A stretch of 26,551 nt of DNA from CAYJFG01 sp051881695 (GCA_051881695.1 JBJEQJ010000034.1:1-26551); one strand, 5' to 3'. Shown: positions 7,338 to 14,969, numbered from the stretch's first letter. The notes: generated by a model from the letters alone, not told the origin. Program-made: numbers and translations.

Positions 7338-7874
7338 TTATTTTTTTATTATGAATTTTTCTTTGTAGCTGTCTATTGCCGACTGCACTATCTGCTCGGC
7401 TACTTCACTTCCCTTTACCTCGTCTACTGCCGTTTCTTTCTCTTCAAGCATTTTATATACAGAGAAGAAATGGCACATCTCCTCAAAAATATGCTTGGGA
7501 AGCTGACTTATGTCAGTATATCCGTTATATGTGGGGTCGTTAAAGGGTATGGCTATAATTTTTTCGTCGTTTCTGCCGTTGTCTACCATACTGATAACGC
7601 CGATTGGATAACAGCGGATAAGAGTCATCGGGTAAACTGTTTGACTGCAAAGCACCAAAACATCAAGCGGGTCAAGGTCGTCTGCGTAGGTTCTGGGAAT
7701 AAAGCCGTAATTTGCCGGATAATGCGTGGATGTATGCAGAATTCTGTCAAGCTCCAACAGTCCCGTTTGCTTGTCAAGCTCGTACTTATTCTTACTGCCC
7801 TTTGGAATTTCAATAAATACCATAAAGTCCTTCGGGTTTATTCTTGAGGAGTCAATATCGTGCCAAACATTCAT
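7338..7874 (-). CDS. ppa: Inorganic pyrophosphatase, family I (soluble)
   Basis: Hydrolyses PPi to two phosphates, driving biosynthetic reactions in the cytosol. The product is 178 aa, usual for family I. Motifs: EIPKGSKNKYELD (22-34), THYPANYGFIP (50-60) and the metal-binding DDLDPLD (65-71), the family signature. I start at ATG 7874 (MNVWHDI), with AGGAAAGGA about 9 bp upstream; in-frame ATGs at 7883 and 7898 lie on or before that site. Transcribed alone from a consensus promoter, which fits a constitutive housekeeping gene. Confidence 0.95.
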   Translation of the reverse strand: MNVWHDIDSSRINPKDFMVFIEIPKGSKNKYELDKQTGLLELDRILHTSTHYPANYGFIPRTYADDLDPLDVLVLCSQTVYPMTLIRCYPIGVISMVDNGRNDEKIIAIPFNDPTYNGYTDISQLPKHIFEEMCHFFSVYKMLEEKETAVDEVKGSEVAEQIVQSAIDSYKEKFIIKK

Positions 7875-7921
7875 ACTAAGCATCCTTTCCTGCTTCACAT
7901 TTTCCGTTATATTTTTGTATT

Positions 7922-7950
7922 ATTATAACATGCAGCAAAGTTTGTGTCAA
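7922..7950 (-). promoter_or_regulatory. Consensus sigma-A promoter of ppa
   Basis: On the minus strand TTGACA (7945-7950), 17-bp spacer, TATAAT (7922-7927): a match at all 12 consensus positions with ideal spacing. Confidence 0.92.
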
Positions 7951-8049
7951 AAGCTTTTATTTTTTGATATTTTACACAATCTATGCTTGCAAACTACATA
8001 CATTTATGTTATACTTATTCAAAATCTGCAGTTAAAAGGTGATATGTAT

Positions 8050-9705
8050 ATGAGTAATTGGGTTAATCAGTCAGTTTTTTACCACATCTATCCGCTGGGC
8101 TTTTGCGGCGCACCGGAGTACAACGACTTAAAGCTGGAGCATCGCATTTTAAAGCTTAAGGAGTGGATCCCCCATCTTAAAAAGCTTAATGTTAATGCAA
8201 TATATTTAGGTCCTGTTTTTGATTCGTTAAAGCATGGCTACGACACAAAGGATTATTATCAAATTGACACACGTTTGGGCGACATCGCCTCATTTAAGGA
8301 GCTTTGCGACGAGCTTCACGCAAACGGAATAAGAATTGTGCTTGACGGCGTGTTTAATCATGTCGGCAGAGAATTCTGGGCTTTTAAGGATGTTCAGGAA
8401 AAGAGAGAGGCTTCTCCCTACTGCGGATGGTTTCAGAACCTGAATTTCGGCGGCAGATCCCCTATGGGTGACCCGTTCTGGTACGAGGGCTGGAGCGGAC
8501 ATTACGACCTTGTCAAGCTAAACCTTAAAAACCCTGAGGTTGTTAATCATCTGCTGGGCGCAGTTGAGCTTTGGATGAATGAATTTAAAATTGACGGCAT
8601 CCGTTTGGACGCTGCTGACTGTATAGATTTTGACTTTTTTAAAACACTCAGAAGCTTCTGCAAGTCTAAAAATCCTGATTTTTGGCTTATGGGAGAGATT
8701 ATACACGGCGATTACACACGCTGGGCTAACCCGGATATGCTCGACTCCGTTACAAATTATGAATGCTATAAGGGAATTTACTCCTCTCACAATGACCACA
8801 ACTATTTTGAGATTGCACATTCTTTGCAGCGTCAATTTGCAAACGGCGGCATTTACAGCAATATATGCACTTATAACTTTGTTGACAATCACGATGTAAA
8901 CAGAGTGGCTGATAATTGCAGGGACAGCGCACATTTAAACAATGTATATACGGTGCTGTATACAATGCCCGGTGTTCCCTCTGTATATTACGGAAGCGAG
9001 TGGGGTATTCACGGAACAAGAACACAGCACAGCGACAAGGAGCTGCGCCCCTGTTTAGATTTGGGACAGATTCCAAATGCAAACGAGGAGCTATGCACTC
9101 ATATTTCTAAGCTCGGATTTATTAAAACACATCTGCCTGCGCTTCAATTCGGCAGATTTGAAAATATTGTTATCAAAAACGAACAGCTTGTTTACAAGCG
9201 TTTTTCCAATGATCAGATTGTTTATGCGGCGTTTAACGTAAACGGCTCCGAACAGAGAATCGGCTTTAATGTTGACGGCGGATATTCAAAGCTTACCGAC
9301 GTACTTACAGGCGATGTATTCGATGTGAACGGCTGGGCAGAAATTCCGCTTGCGCCAAACAGCAGCAGAATACTTGTGCTGAATAACGGTGAATTTTCGC
9401 TAAGCTTTGAAAACAGCGAGCCGGAGACAATTATTAATACTGAAAAAACTGAAGCCGCAGCAGAAGAAGCAGCTGCAGAGGATGTTGTGCCGCTTGCTGA
9501 GGTTACTAAAGGCAGATACCGCCACTTTAAGGGCGGAGAGTATGAGGTGCTTGCAGTTGCAAAGCACAGCGAAACAGGCGAGCAATATGTTGTTTATGAG
9601 GCAATGTATAACGGCGGAGGCACGTGGGTTCGTCCGCTTAGTATGTTCTGCGAGGTTGTAGAGATTGACGGAAAGAAAATGAACAGGTTTACAAAGCTGT
9701 CTTAA
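8050..9705 (+). CDS. Cytoplasmic GH13 alpha-amylase-type glycosidase with C-terminal DUF1653 domain
   Basis: The product is 551 aa. Residues 1-450 are a GH13 (beta/alpha)8 enzyme plus beta C-domain: region I DGVFNH (99-104), nucleophile D187 in DGIRLDAAD, acid/base E216 in MGEI, and D282 in FVDNHD. All three catalytic carboxylates are present, so it should cleave or transfer alpha-glucans or maltodextrins; exact specificity (maltodextrin glucosidase, neopullulanase) is not readable. No signal peptide. A Glu/Ala linker (about 455-480) leads to a second domain (487-549: GRYRHFKGGEYEVL, VVYEAMYN, WVRPLSMFCE) that I recognise as DUF1653, normally a stand-alone protein. ATG 8050 follows AAAGGTGA at 7 bp; ATG 8044 is two codons earlier. 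Confidence 0.9.
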   Translation: MSNWVNQSVFYHIYPLGFCGAPEYNDLKLEHRILKLKEWIPHLKKLNVNAIYLGPVFDSLKHGYDTKDYYQIDTRLGDIASFKELCDELHANGIRIVLDGVFNHVGREFWAFKDVQEKREASPYCGWFQNLNFGGRSPMGDPFWYEGWSGHYDLVKLNLKNPEVVNHLLGAVELWMNEFKIDGIRLDAADCIDFDFFKTLRSFCKSKNPDFWLMGEIIHGDYTRWANPDMLDSVTNYECYKGIYSSHNDHNYFEIAHSLQRQFANGGIYSNICTYNFVDNHDVNRVADNCRDSAHLNNVYTVLYTMPGVPSVYYGSEWGIHGTRTQHSDKELRPCLDLGQIPNANEELCTHISKLGFIKTHLPALQFGRFENIVIKNEQLVYKRFSNDQIVYAAFNVNGSEQRIGFNVDGGYSKLTDVLTGDVFDVNGWAEIPLAPNSSRILVLNNGEFSLSFENSEPETIINTEKTEAAAEEAAAEDVVPLAEVTKGRYRHFKGGEYEVLAVAKHSETGEQYVVYEAMYNGGGTWVRPLSMFCEVVEIDGKKMNRFTKLS

Positions 9706-9722
9706 TAAATTAATAAAATAAT

Positions 9723-9761
9723 CCCGATAAGCTTTCATAAAAAGTTTATCGGGACTTTTTT
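9723..9761. terminator. Intrinsic terminator, probably bidirectional (GH13 gene and crcB)
   Basis: CCCGATAAGCTTT (9723-9735) pairs with AAAGTTTATCGGG (9741-9753), 13 bp with one G-U, followed on plus by ACTTTTTT. On minus the stem is followed by ATTATTTTATT. It lies between two convergent genes. Confidence 0.85.
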
Positions 9762-9773
9762 ATAAAAAAATAT

Positions 9774-10145
9774 TTAATGGCAGAATATTAATTTACTGAT
9801 ACTTTTCCCCAGCATAACACCAAGTATGCAGCCTAAAATGCTGACGACAATATATATACCGCCCTCTGCATTTTTTCCGTTTTCAAAAAGATTTAACGCC
9901 TCGGCCGAAAAAGTTGAAAAAGTTGTAAAGCCGCCGCAAACACCTGTCTTTAAAAAGATTAATGCTTTGTCCCCCACTTTTCTTTCCTCTGCCGCGCCTA
10001 TTATAAAGCCTATTAACACAGCGCCTGCAAAATTTGTTGCAAGAGTAAGAAACGGAAACGTAGTTTTCAGCGGAATGAGGCTTATAAGATACCTGAGCAC
10101 CGCGCCTAACGCACCGCCCAAACCTACAAGAAGTATTTTATCCAT
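9774..10145 (-). CDS. crcB: Fluoride channel CrcB/Fluc
   Basis: The product is 123 aa with four hydrophobic helices and Fluc hallmarks: GGALGAVLRY (10-19), the conserved Asn of ATNFAG (N38) and GVCGGFTTFSTFSAE (68-82) holding the pore-lining Phe/Thr/Ser track. It exports fluoride as an antiparallel dual-topology dimer. Only one copy is present, so it is probably a homodimer, unlike the paired crcB genes of many Firmicutes. AAAGGG precedes ATG 10145. It may be cotranscribed with the upstream acyl-CoA synthetase by readthrough of the hairpin at 10193-10221; I could not find a fluoride riboswitch in the 112-bp leader. Confidence 0.94.
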   Translation of the reverse strand: MDKILLVGLGGALGAVLRYLISLIPLKTTFPFLTLATNFAGAVLIGFIIGAAEERKVGDKALIFLKTGVCGGFTTFSTFSAEALNLFENGKNAEGGIYIVVSILGCILGVMLGKSISKLIFCH

Positions 10146-10192
10146 TTTTAATTTGCCCTTTCTTTTGCTGCAGTGAAAATCAGCTAACCTAA

Positions 10193-10221
10193 AAGCGGGC
10201 GGAGAATATCCGTCCGCTTTA
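10193..10221 (-). terminator. Terminator downstream of the acyl-CoA synthetase gene
   Basis: An 11-bp stem, AAGCGGGCGGA with TCCGTCCGCTT (one G-U), loop GAATA, followed on minus by TTTTAGG. It starts about 35 bp after the stop at 10258. The U tract is short. Confidence 0.55.
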
Positions 10222-10257
10222 TTCTAAGCTTTATCATTTCCCCGGCAATAGCAGCTG

Positions 10258-11901
10258 TTATTTCTTTTCATCTCCGCGTATTTCTGTACGGCGGATTTTA
10301 CCGCTTATTGTCTTTGGAAGCTCGTCTACAAACTCCACAATTCTTGGGTATTTATACGGAGCCGTCTGCTTTTTAACATAGTTCTGAATTTCCTTTTTAA
10401 GCTCTTCGCTCGGCTCATAGCCCTTTGCAAGAACTATGGTAGCCTTTACAACCTGTCCTCTTATCGGGTCAGGTGCTCCGGTAATAGCGCACTCTAAACA
10501 GCAGGGGTGCTCCATAACTACGCTTTCAATCTCAAATGGTCCAATACGGTATCCGGAGGATTTTATAATATCATCTGTTCTTCCTACATACCAGAAATAG
10601 CCGTCCTCATCTCTCCACGCTGTATCGCCGGTGTGGTATATATTGTTATCCCATACAGTTTTGGTAAGCTCGGGGTTTTCATAGTAGCCGTCGAACATAC
10701 CGCAGGGCTTGCCTTTGTCTGTTCTTATTACAATTTCGCCTACTGTACCCGGCTCTACCGAATTTCCGTCATAGTCAACAAGGTCTACGTCATATGCAGG
10801 CGACGGCTTGCCCATTGAACCCGGCTTTGGATTTGTTCCGATTGGGTTAAAGAGCGTAAGCGTTGTTTCCGTTTGACCGAAGCCCTCCATAAGCTTAAGT
10901 CCTGTTGCGCTGTAAAACTGGTTAAATACCTCCGGATTTAATGGCTCTCCGGCTATTGTTGCGTGCGTTATACTTGAAAGGTCGTATTTATTAAGATCCT
11001 CTTTTATGAAAAATCTGTACATTGTCGGCGGCGCACAGAAGGTTGTAATGTTGTACTTTGCAAAAAGCGGAAGTAAATCCGACGGTGTGAATTTATCGAA
11101 ATCGCAAACGAATACTCCTGCCTCCATAAACCACTGGCCGTACAGCTTGCCCCACATTGCTTTCATCCAGCCTGTGTCTGAAAGCGTTAAATGAAGTCCG
11201 TCAGGTATAACGTGCTGCCAATACTTTGCAGTTACTATGTGGCCTAAAGGATATGTTTGGTCGTGCCATACCATTTTTGGCATACCTGTTGTGCCGGAGG
11301 TAAAATACAAAAGCATAGGGTCTGTTGACAGGGTTTCTATGCGTTCAAGGCTGTCGGAATACTTTTCAATTTCTTTGTCGAAATCCACAAAGCCATCTGC
11401 GGCGCCCTTTACGCTTATTTTAACGTCTACTGTCGGGGATTCGGGAAGTGCATCGTTTACATGCTGCACTACTTCTCCGTCTGTTGTGCATATTACAGCC
11501 TTAACGTGAGCCGCATTAAAGCGATATACAAGGTCCTTTTTTGTAAGCAGGTTTGTAGCAGGAATACCAACTGCGCCGATTTTATGAAGTCCTAAAAGCG
11601 CATACCAGAACTGATAATGCCTTTTAAGGATAAGCACAACGGTATCTCCTCTTTTTATGCCCAGGTCGGTAAACATATTTGCCGCTTTATTGCTTAGCTT
11701 GCTCATATCGGCAAAGGTAAAGGTATGCTCCTCCCCCTTATCATTGCACCACAGCATAGCGCGTCTTTCCGGCTCTTCCTTTGCAATTACGTCAACTACG
11801 TCATATGCAAAGTTAAAGTCTTTTTCGTATACCGGCTGAAAATCCACAAGCTGACCGTTGTAAAATGTTTCTCTGCAAAATCTCTGATGGATATTTATCA
11901 T
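10258..11901 (-). CDS. AMP-forming acyl-CoA synthetase, medium-chain (MACS) type
   Basis: Activates a carboxylic acid with ATP to an acyl-AMP and then to acyl-CoA. The product is 547 aa. ANL-superfamily motifs in order: YFTSGTTGMPKM phosphate loop (199-210), EGFGQTETT (339-347), YHTGDTAWRDEDGYFWYVGR (422-441) with catalytic D426 and R441, the hinge DDIIKSSGYRIGP, and the catalytic lysine in PKTISGKIRR (K535). The HDQTYPLGHI and SDTGWMKAMWG segments are like medium-chain/benzoate enzymes rather than acetyl-CoA synthetase; the substrate cannot be read. It follows the XRE-cupin regulator by 45 bp on the same strand, so it is probably its co-transcribed partner. Confidence 0.9.
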   Translation of the reverse strand: MINIHQRFCRETFYNGQLVDFQPVYEKDFNFAYDVVDVIAKEEPERRAMLWCNDKGEEHTFTFADMSKLSNKAANMFTDLGIKRGDTVVLILKRHYQFWYALLGLHKIGAVGIPATNLLTKKDLVYRFNAAHVKAVICTTDGEVVQHVNDALPESPTVDVKISVKGAADGFVDFDKEIEKYSDSLERIETLSTDPMLLYFTSGTTGMPKMVWHDQTYPLGHIVTAKYWQHVIPDGLHLTLSDTGWMKAMWGKLYGQWFMEAGVFVCDFDKFTPSDLLPLFAKYNITTFCAPPTMYRFFIKEDLNKYDLSSITHATIAGEPLNPEVFNQFYSATGLKLMEGFGQTETTLTLFNPIGTNPKPGSMGKPSPAYDVDLVDYDGNSVEPGTVGEIVIRTDKGKPCGMFDGYYENPELTKTVWDNNIYHTGDTAWRDEDGYFWYVGRTDDIIKSSGYRIGPFEIESVVMEHPCCLECAITGAPDPIRGQVVKATIVLAKGYEPSEELKKEIQNYVKKQTAPYKYPRIVEFVDELPKTISGKIRRTEIRGDEKK

Positions 11902-11946
11902 TTTCTTACGTTCCTTTCAAGCTTTTATCTTTAATTTTATTATATA

Positions 11947-12528
11947 TTATTCCTTGTCCTTAGGCGCATGAATTGTTATCGCAAGGAATTTACATTCCTT
12001 GCCGCCTGTTGCTATCATTCCGTGTCCTCTGCCGGAATCGTAATAAATGGAGTCGCCCTCGTTTAATATCTCTTTATGGGATTCTAAATCCACCTTTAGG
12101 CTTCCTTCTAAAATATAGTCAAATTCCTGTCCCTCGTGCGTTGAAAGGTGAATGGGCTTATCCTGCTCTTCTTCTATGTAAGGAGCTGTTACAAGAAAGG
12201 CTTCGGCATATTTATTTTTAAATTTATATCCTAAATGCTGATATTTAAAGCCCTCTCTTCTCTTTATTGAAAGTCCCTCGCCCTTTCTTACTATGGAATA
12301 ATGAGAAAGACGCGGATTTTCGCCTGTTAAAAGCTCTATAATATCAACTCCGAGCTTGTCTGCACAGTTATAAAGAAATGTGAAGTTAAAGTCACACTCA
12401 CCGTTTTCATGCTTTTTGTAGTTTTCTACACTTACGCCTGTTGCCTGTGCCATTTCCTCCGGGGTAATGTCTAAAAGCTCTCTCAGTCCTTTTATTCTTT
12501 GGGCTGTTTCTACTATTCTGGTTTCCAT
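11947..12528 (-). CDS. XRE-family HTH regulator with C-terminal cupin domain
   Basis: The product is 193 aa. An N-terminal XRE helix-turn-helix (about 8-68; ITPEEMAQATGVSVENYKKHENG) is followed by a linker and a cupin_2 barrel (about 115-190; HEGQEFDYILEGSLKVD, GDSIYYDSGRGHGM, CKFLAITIH). HTH-cupin proteins are ligand-responsive transcription factors. Its position directly upstream of the acyl-CoA synthetase suggests that it senses a fatty or aromatic acid or its CoA ester; this is inferred from context only. AAAGGAG lies 10 bp before ATG 12528. Divergent from dinB. Confidence 0.9.
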   Translation of the reverse strand: METRIVETAQRIKGLRELLDITPEEMAQATGVSVENYKKHENGECDFNFTFLYNCADKLGVDIIELLTGENPRLSHYSIVRKGEGLSIKRREGFKYQHLGYKFKNKYAEAFLVTAPYIEEEQDKPIHLSTHEGQEFDYILEGSLKVDLESHKEILNEGDSIYYDSGRGHGMIATGGKECKFLAITIHAPKDKE

Positions 12529-12578
12529 AAGGCATATACTCCTTTTTTAATTTTTTATTGTGATTATCCCTTTGAATA

Positions 12579-12584
12579 ATTATA
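12579..12584 (-). promoter_or_regulatory. -10 box of the XRE-cupin/acyl-CoA synthetase unit
   Basis: TATAAT on the minus strand, 50 bp upstream of the start. The -35 zone (around 12602-12607) is non-consensus and falls within the palindrome 12597-12616, as expected if the promoter is regulated. Confidence 0.6.
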
Positions 12585-12596
12585 TTTTAATTGCAC

Positions 12597-12616
12597 ATTT
12601 TACGTGACGGTAAAAT
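12597..12616. promoter_or_regulatory. Palindrome over the -35 zone, candidate operator of the XRE-cupin protein
   Basis: ATTTTAC-GTGACG-GTAAAAT: perfect 7-bp arms around a 6-bp centre, placed where a repressor would block the promoter of the regulator's own operon. The binding protein is inferred. Confidence 0.6.
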
Positions 12617-12730
12617 ATGCCTTATTACTCATAATAAGTATATTACAAAGACGTTTTAAAGTCAATGTGTGAATTGTCGTTTTTGGCAAATTTTTGGCAA
12701 ATATAAAATACAGAATTTTATATTTTTCTA

Positions 12731-12759
12731 TTGACTTCAGGGAACATCCGTTCTATAAT
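12731..12759 (+). promoter_or_regulatory. dinB promoter
   Basis: TTGACT (12731-12736), 17-bp spacer, TATAAT (12754-12759). A LexA box fills the last 12 bp of the spacer, touching the -10. Confidence 0.9.
12742..12753. promoter_or_regulatory. LexA (SOS) box in the dinB promoter spacer
   Basis: GAACATCCGTTC, a match to the Gram-positive LexA/DinR core GAAC-N4-GTTC, between the -35 and -10 of dinB. Confidence 0.9.
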
Positions 12760-12792
12760 AAAGGTAAAGAACATTTGTTTGGAGTGATTATT

Positions 12793-14043
12793 ATGTCACG
12801 CATTATTCTTCACAGCGACTGCAACAGCTTTTATGCGTCTGTTGAGTGTTTTTTACACCCGGAGCTTAGGGACAAGCCTGTTGCTGTATGCGGCGACCCT
12901 GAAAGCCGGCACGGAATTATACTGGCAAAAAATGAGCTTGCAAAGTGCTTTGGCGTTTCTACCGGTGAGCCTATATGGCAGGCGCAAAAGAAATGCCCCG
13001 GGCTTGTGACCGTAAAGGCACAGTTTGACCATTATATTGATTTTTCAAAGCGTGTAAGAGATATTTACAGCGACTACACCGATATGATAGAGCCGTTTGG
13101 ACTTGACGAAGCCTGGCTTGATATTACGGGAAGCACAAAGCTTTTTGGAAACGGCGTAAATATTGCCTCGGAAATAAAACAGCGGATAAAAAGCGAGATT
13201 GGCATTACCGTAAGTATAGGAGTAAGCTACAACAAGATTTTTGCAAAGCTTGGAAGCGACTATAAAAAACCGGACGCAATAACTGTTATAAGTCCGCATA
13301 ATTACAAGCGGATTGTCTGGCCTCTGCCCTGTGAGGATTTGTTCTACGTTGGAAAAGCTACAAAGCGAAAAATGAATTCCATGGGGATTTACACAATAGG
13401 CGATATTGCAAACAGCGACAAAGAAATATTAAAGCACAACTTCGGCAAATGGGGAGAGCGGCTGTATATATTTGCAAACGGTATGGATATGAGCGCCGTT
13501 GCGCCTTACGGATATACTCCGCCGCCGAAATCCATTGGCAACTCTACCACTGCTCCGAGAGATTTAAAAAGCCTTGACGATGTTAAAATAATTTTTAATG
13601 TGCTTGCAGACAGCGTTTGCAGACGTATGAGAGAGCAAAATCTGCGATGTAAAACTGTATGCATAGATATAAGGGATAACACTCTTATGCACATTACAAG
13701 GCAGAAAAACCTTAACAAATCTACCAACCTTACACAGGATATTTACCGCACCTGTGTGGAGCTTTTTAAGGAAAATTACAAAAGCCGCAAGCCGATAAGA
13801 AGCCTGAGCGTAAATGTAACAGAGCTTGAAAATGATACACAGGGCATACAGCTTTCTATATTTGAAAATGATGAAGAGCAGCGTATAAGACTTGAAAGTC
13901 TTAACAAAGCGTCGGACGAAATTAAAAACAGATTCGGAACATTCTCCCTTACTCCTGCTGTTTTATTAAAGGACAAAAGACTTTCAGGATTTGACCCCAA
14001 AGAGGATAATATAATACACCCGGTAGGTTTTAGAAGCGGATAA
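12793..14043 (+). CDS. dinB: DNA polymerase IV (Y-family translesion polymerase)
   Basis: The product is 416 aa. Error-prone polymerase that bypasses lesions. Motifs: DCNSFYASVE (9-18) with metal-binding D9, GLDEAWLD (103-110) with catalytic D105/E106 (the more usual form is S(I/V)DEA), SIGVSYNKIFAKLGSDYKKP (141-160), the helix-hairpin-helix/thumb about 185-235, a little-finger domain about 245-345, and the beta-clamp peptide QLSIF (353-357). The start at 12793 has GGAG 8 bp upstream; the in-frame extension back to 12694 runs through the promoter and is rejected. Under LexA control by its promoter box. Confidence 0.95.
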   Translation: MSRIILHSDCNSFYASVECFLHPELRDKPVAVCGDPESRHGIILAKNELAKCFGVSTGEPIWQAQKKCPGLVTVKAQFDHYIDFSKRVRDIYSDYTDMIEPFGLDEAWLDITGSTKLFGNGVNIASEIKQRIKSEIGITVSIGVSYNKIFAKLGSDYKKPDAITVISPHNYKRIVWPLPCEDLFYVGKATKRKMNSMGIYTIGDIANSDKEILKHNFGKWGERLYIFANGMDMSAVAPYGYTPPPKSIGNSTTAPRDLKSLDDVKIIFNVLADSVCRRMREQNLRCKTVCIDIRDNTLMHITRQKNLNKSTNLTQDIYRTCVELFKENYKSRKPIRSLSVNVTELENDTQGIQLSIFENDEEQRIRLESLNKASDEIKNRFGTFSLTPAVLLKDKRLSGFDPKEDNIIHPVGFRSG

Positions 14044-14133
14044 ATATAAGGCGACAAATGACAATGCTGTTTATCTGCTTTTATAAAAGCGGAAGCAAAA
14101 GTGAATATGGTACACGTTCATATAAAATTTACA

Positions 14134-14145
14134 GAACAAATGTTC
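14134..14145. promoter_or_regulatory. LexA box 1 upstream of the small SOS unit
   Basis: GAACAAATGTTC, a perfect GAAC-N4-GTTC inverted repeat, 23 bp (centre to centre) from the second box and just upstream of the -35. Confidence 0.87.
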
Positions 14146-14154
14146 CAAAATTTA

Positions 14155-14183
14155 TTGAACATTTGTTCTGTTTGTGATATTAT
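14155..14183 (+). promoter_or_regulatory. Promoter of the small SOS unit
   Basis: TTGAAC (14155-14160), 17-bp spacer, TATTAT (14178-14183) with an extended -10 TGA directly upstream. LexA box 2 overlaps the -35. Confidence 0.8.
14157..14168. promoter_or_regulatory. LexA box 2, overlapping the -35 of the small SOS unit
   Basis: GAACATTTGTTC, a second perfect GAAC-N4-GTTC. Its first half forms part of the -35 hexamer TTGAAC. Confidence 0.9.
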
Positions 14184-14268
14184 ATAAGTATAGAGATATA
14201 AATTATACCGCCATATAATTATTATCTCTTTAAAAACCGGTATGAATGTAAAAAACGGAGGTCGAGTA

Positions 14269-14502
14269 ATGGATTATCAAAATTGGTCGGATGAATATTC
14301 TGCTGAAGCGCAAAAGCTGAAGGAAAAAATCAGAAATTTAAGAGAAGAACTGAAAAACAGCGTAAACATAAACAACAAGGAGCTTAACAGAAGAATAACA
14401 ATACTGTATTCTATGTATTTGGAATGTAAAAAAACAGCTGTACTGCTGAAGGAAAGGAGTAAAGGGGAGATTGTCTGTAAGCCGTTTAATAAAGCTGGAT
14501 GA
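14269..14502 (+). CDS. Small coiled-coil protein under LexA control, function unknown
   Basis: The product is 77 aa, from ATG 14269 with GGAGG 7 bp upstream; an ATG at 14242 has no ribosome binding site. Residues about 10-70 are strongly helical and charged, with heptad-like leucines and isoleucines (EAQKLKEKIRNLREELKN, then NRRITILYSMYLECKK), suggesting a coiled-coil or helical hairpin. No enzyme motif and no membrane segment. First gene behind the double LexA box; its end overlaps the following HTH gene by 32 bp, so the two are almost certainly co-expressed. Partner or anti-factor of the HTH protein is one possibility; a toxin-antitoxin pair is another. Both are speculation. Confidence 0.75.
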   Translation: MDYQNWSDEYSAEAQKLKEKIRNLREELKNSVNINNKELNRRITILYSMYLECKKTAVLLKERSKGEIVCKPFNKAG

Positions 14503-14764
14503 ATTTACTGATAATTTATACAGCGTCAAAGCATATCAAAGAGGAGATGACAACAGGGATGACATTGAAAGAATGAAAAATTTTTTAAGAATTGCTATTC
14601 CTGCGGAGCTTACCGAAAAGCAGAGGCTTTGCATATGCGGTTATTTCCTGGAAAATAGAAAAATGAAGGATTTGGCGGCAGAGCTTGATATAAGCCCCTC
14701 TGCCGTATCGAGGATTATTAAAAGAGCGATAAACACCCTTCAAAAACGAACTGTATATTATTAA
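14471..14764 (+). CDS. Small sigma-70 region-4-like helix-turn-helix protein
   Basis: The product is 97 aa. The C-terminal half (about 46-90; LTEKQRLCICGYFLENRKMKDLAAELDISPSAVSRIIKRA) is a sigma region 4/LuxR-like HTH, where DLAAELDISPSAVSRII is the recognition helix pair. The N-terminal half has no region 2, so it cannot be a complete sigma factor. The only sensible start is TTG 14471, with AAAGGAG 11 bp upstream and GGGGAG immediately before it; the next ATG (codon 35) would leave the HTH intact but lacks a clear site. Overlaps the coiled-coil gene and shares its SOS promoter. Could be a transcription factor or a phage-derived ArpU-like regulator. Confidence 0.72.
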   Translation: MSVSRLIKLDEFTDNLYSVKAYQRGDDNRDDIERMKNFLRIAIPAELTEKQRLCICGYFLENRKMKDLAAELDISPSAVSRIIKRAINTLQKRTVYY

Positions 14765-14796
14765 TATAAAATTACTAATTGTATATTAACGAGCTG

Positions 14797-14825
14797 TTGA
14801 CAAGCTGCTATTAATGTGGTAATAT
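14797..14825 (+). promoter_or_regulatory. Promoter of the folT riboswitch transcript
   Basis: TTGACA (14797-14802), 17-bp spacer, TAATAT (14820-14825), with TGG as extended -10. The start is expected near 14832, about 20 bp before the riboswitch. Confidence 0.85.
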
Positions 14826-14850
14826 ACAGCAGTACTAAAAACTAAATATA

Positions 14851-14969
14851 AGTACAGAGTAGAATTTTGTGCGTGGCACCGATTGTGCAAAGTGCCGTCT
14901 GAACGGGGAGTTGTCAGACGGACGAAACGGGATTATCCCTGCGGTTCAAAATTCGCATCCCGCTGTTAC
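14851..14969 (+). ncRNA. Tetrahydrofolate (THF)-type riboswitch with an extra hairpin
   Basis: The stretch reads GAGTAGA, then 5' P2 GAATTTTG (14862-14869) with perfect 3' partner CAAAATTC (14947-14954), P3 CCGTCTGA/TCAGACGG (14895-14902/14914-14921) with loop ACGGGGAGTTG, a small CGGGA/TCCCTG hairpin, GCGGTTC and GCATCCCGC. GAGUAGA, AAGUG, GCGGU and UGCAUCC/GCAUCC-like segments are THF-I hallmarks. The P3 loop CGGGG can pair with TCCCG (14958-14962) as the expected pseudoknot. An additional GCAC-CGATT-GTGC hairpin sits between P2 and P3. A folate transporter gene and an intrinsic terminator follow. The call is made by eye; no covariance model was run. Confidence 0.75.

Noticed and set aside
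7726..8049. 108-codon N-terminal extension of the GH13 gene
   Set aside because: It reads antisense through ppa and its promoter, and a ribosome binding site precedes ATG 8050.
10146..10257. Fluoride riboswitch upstream of crcB
   Set aside because: The leader lacks the GGnGAUGGnnnUUCnCC core; the hairpin there is better explained as the terminator of the preceding gene.
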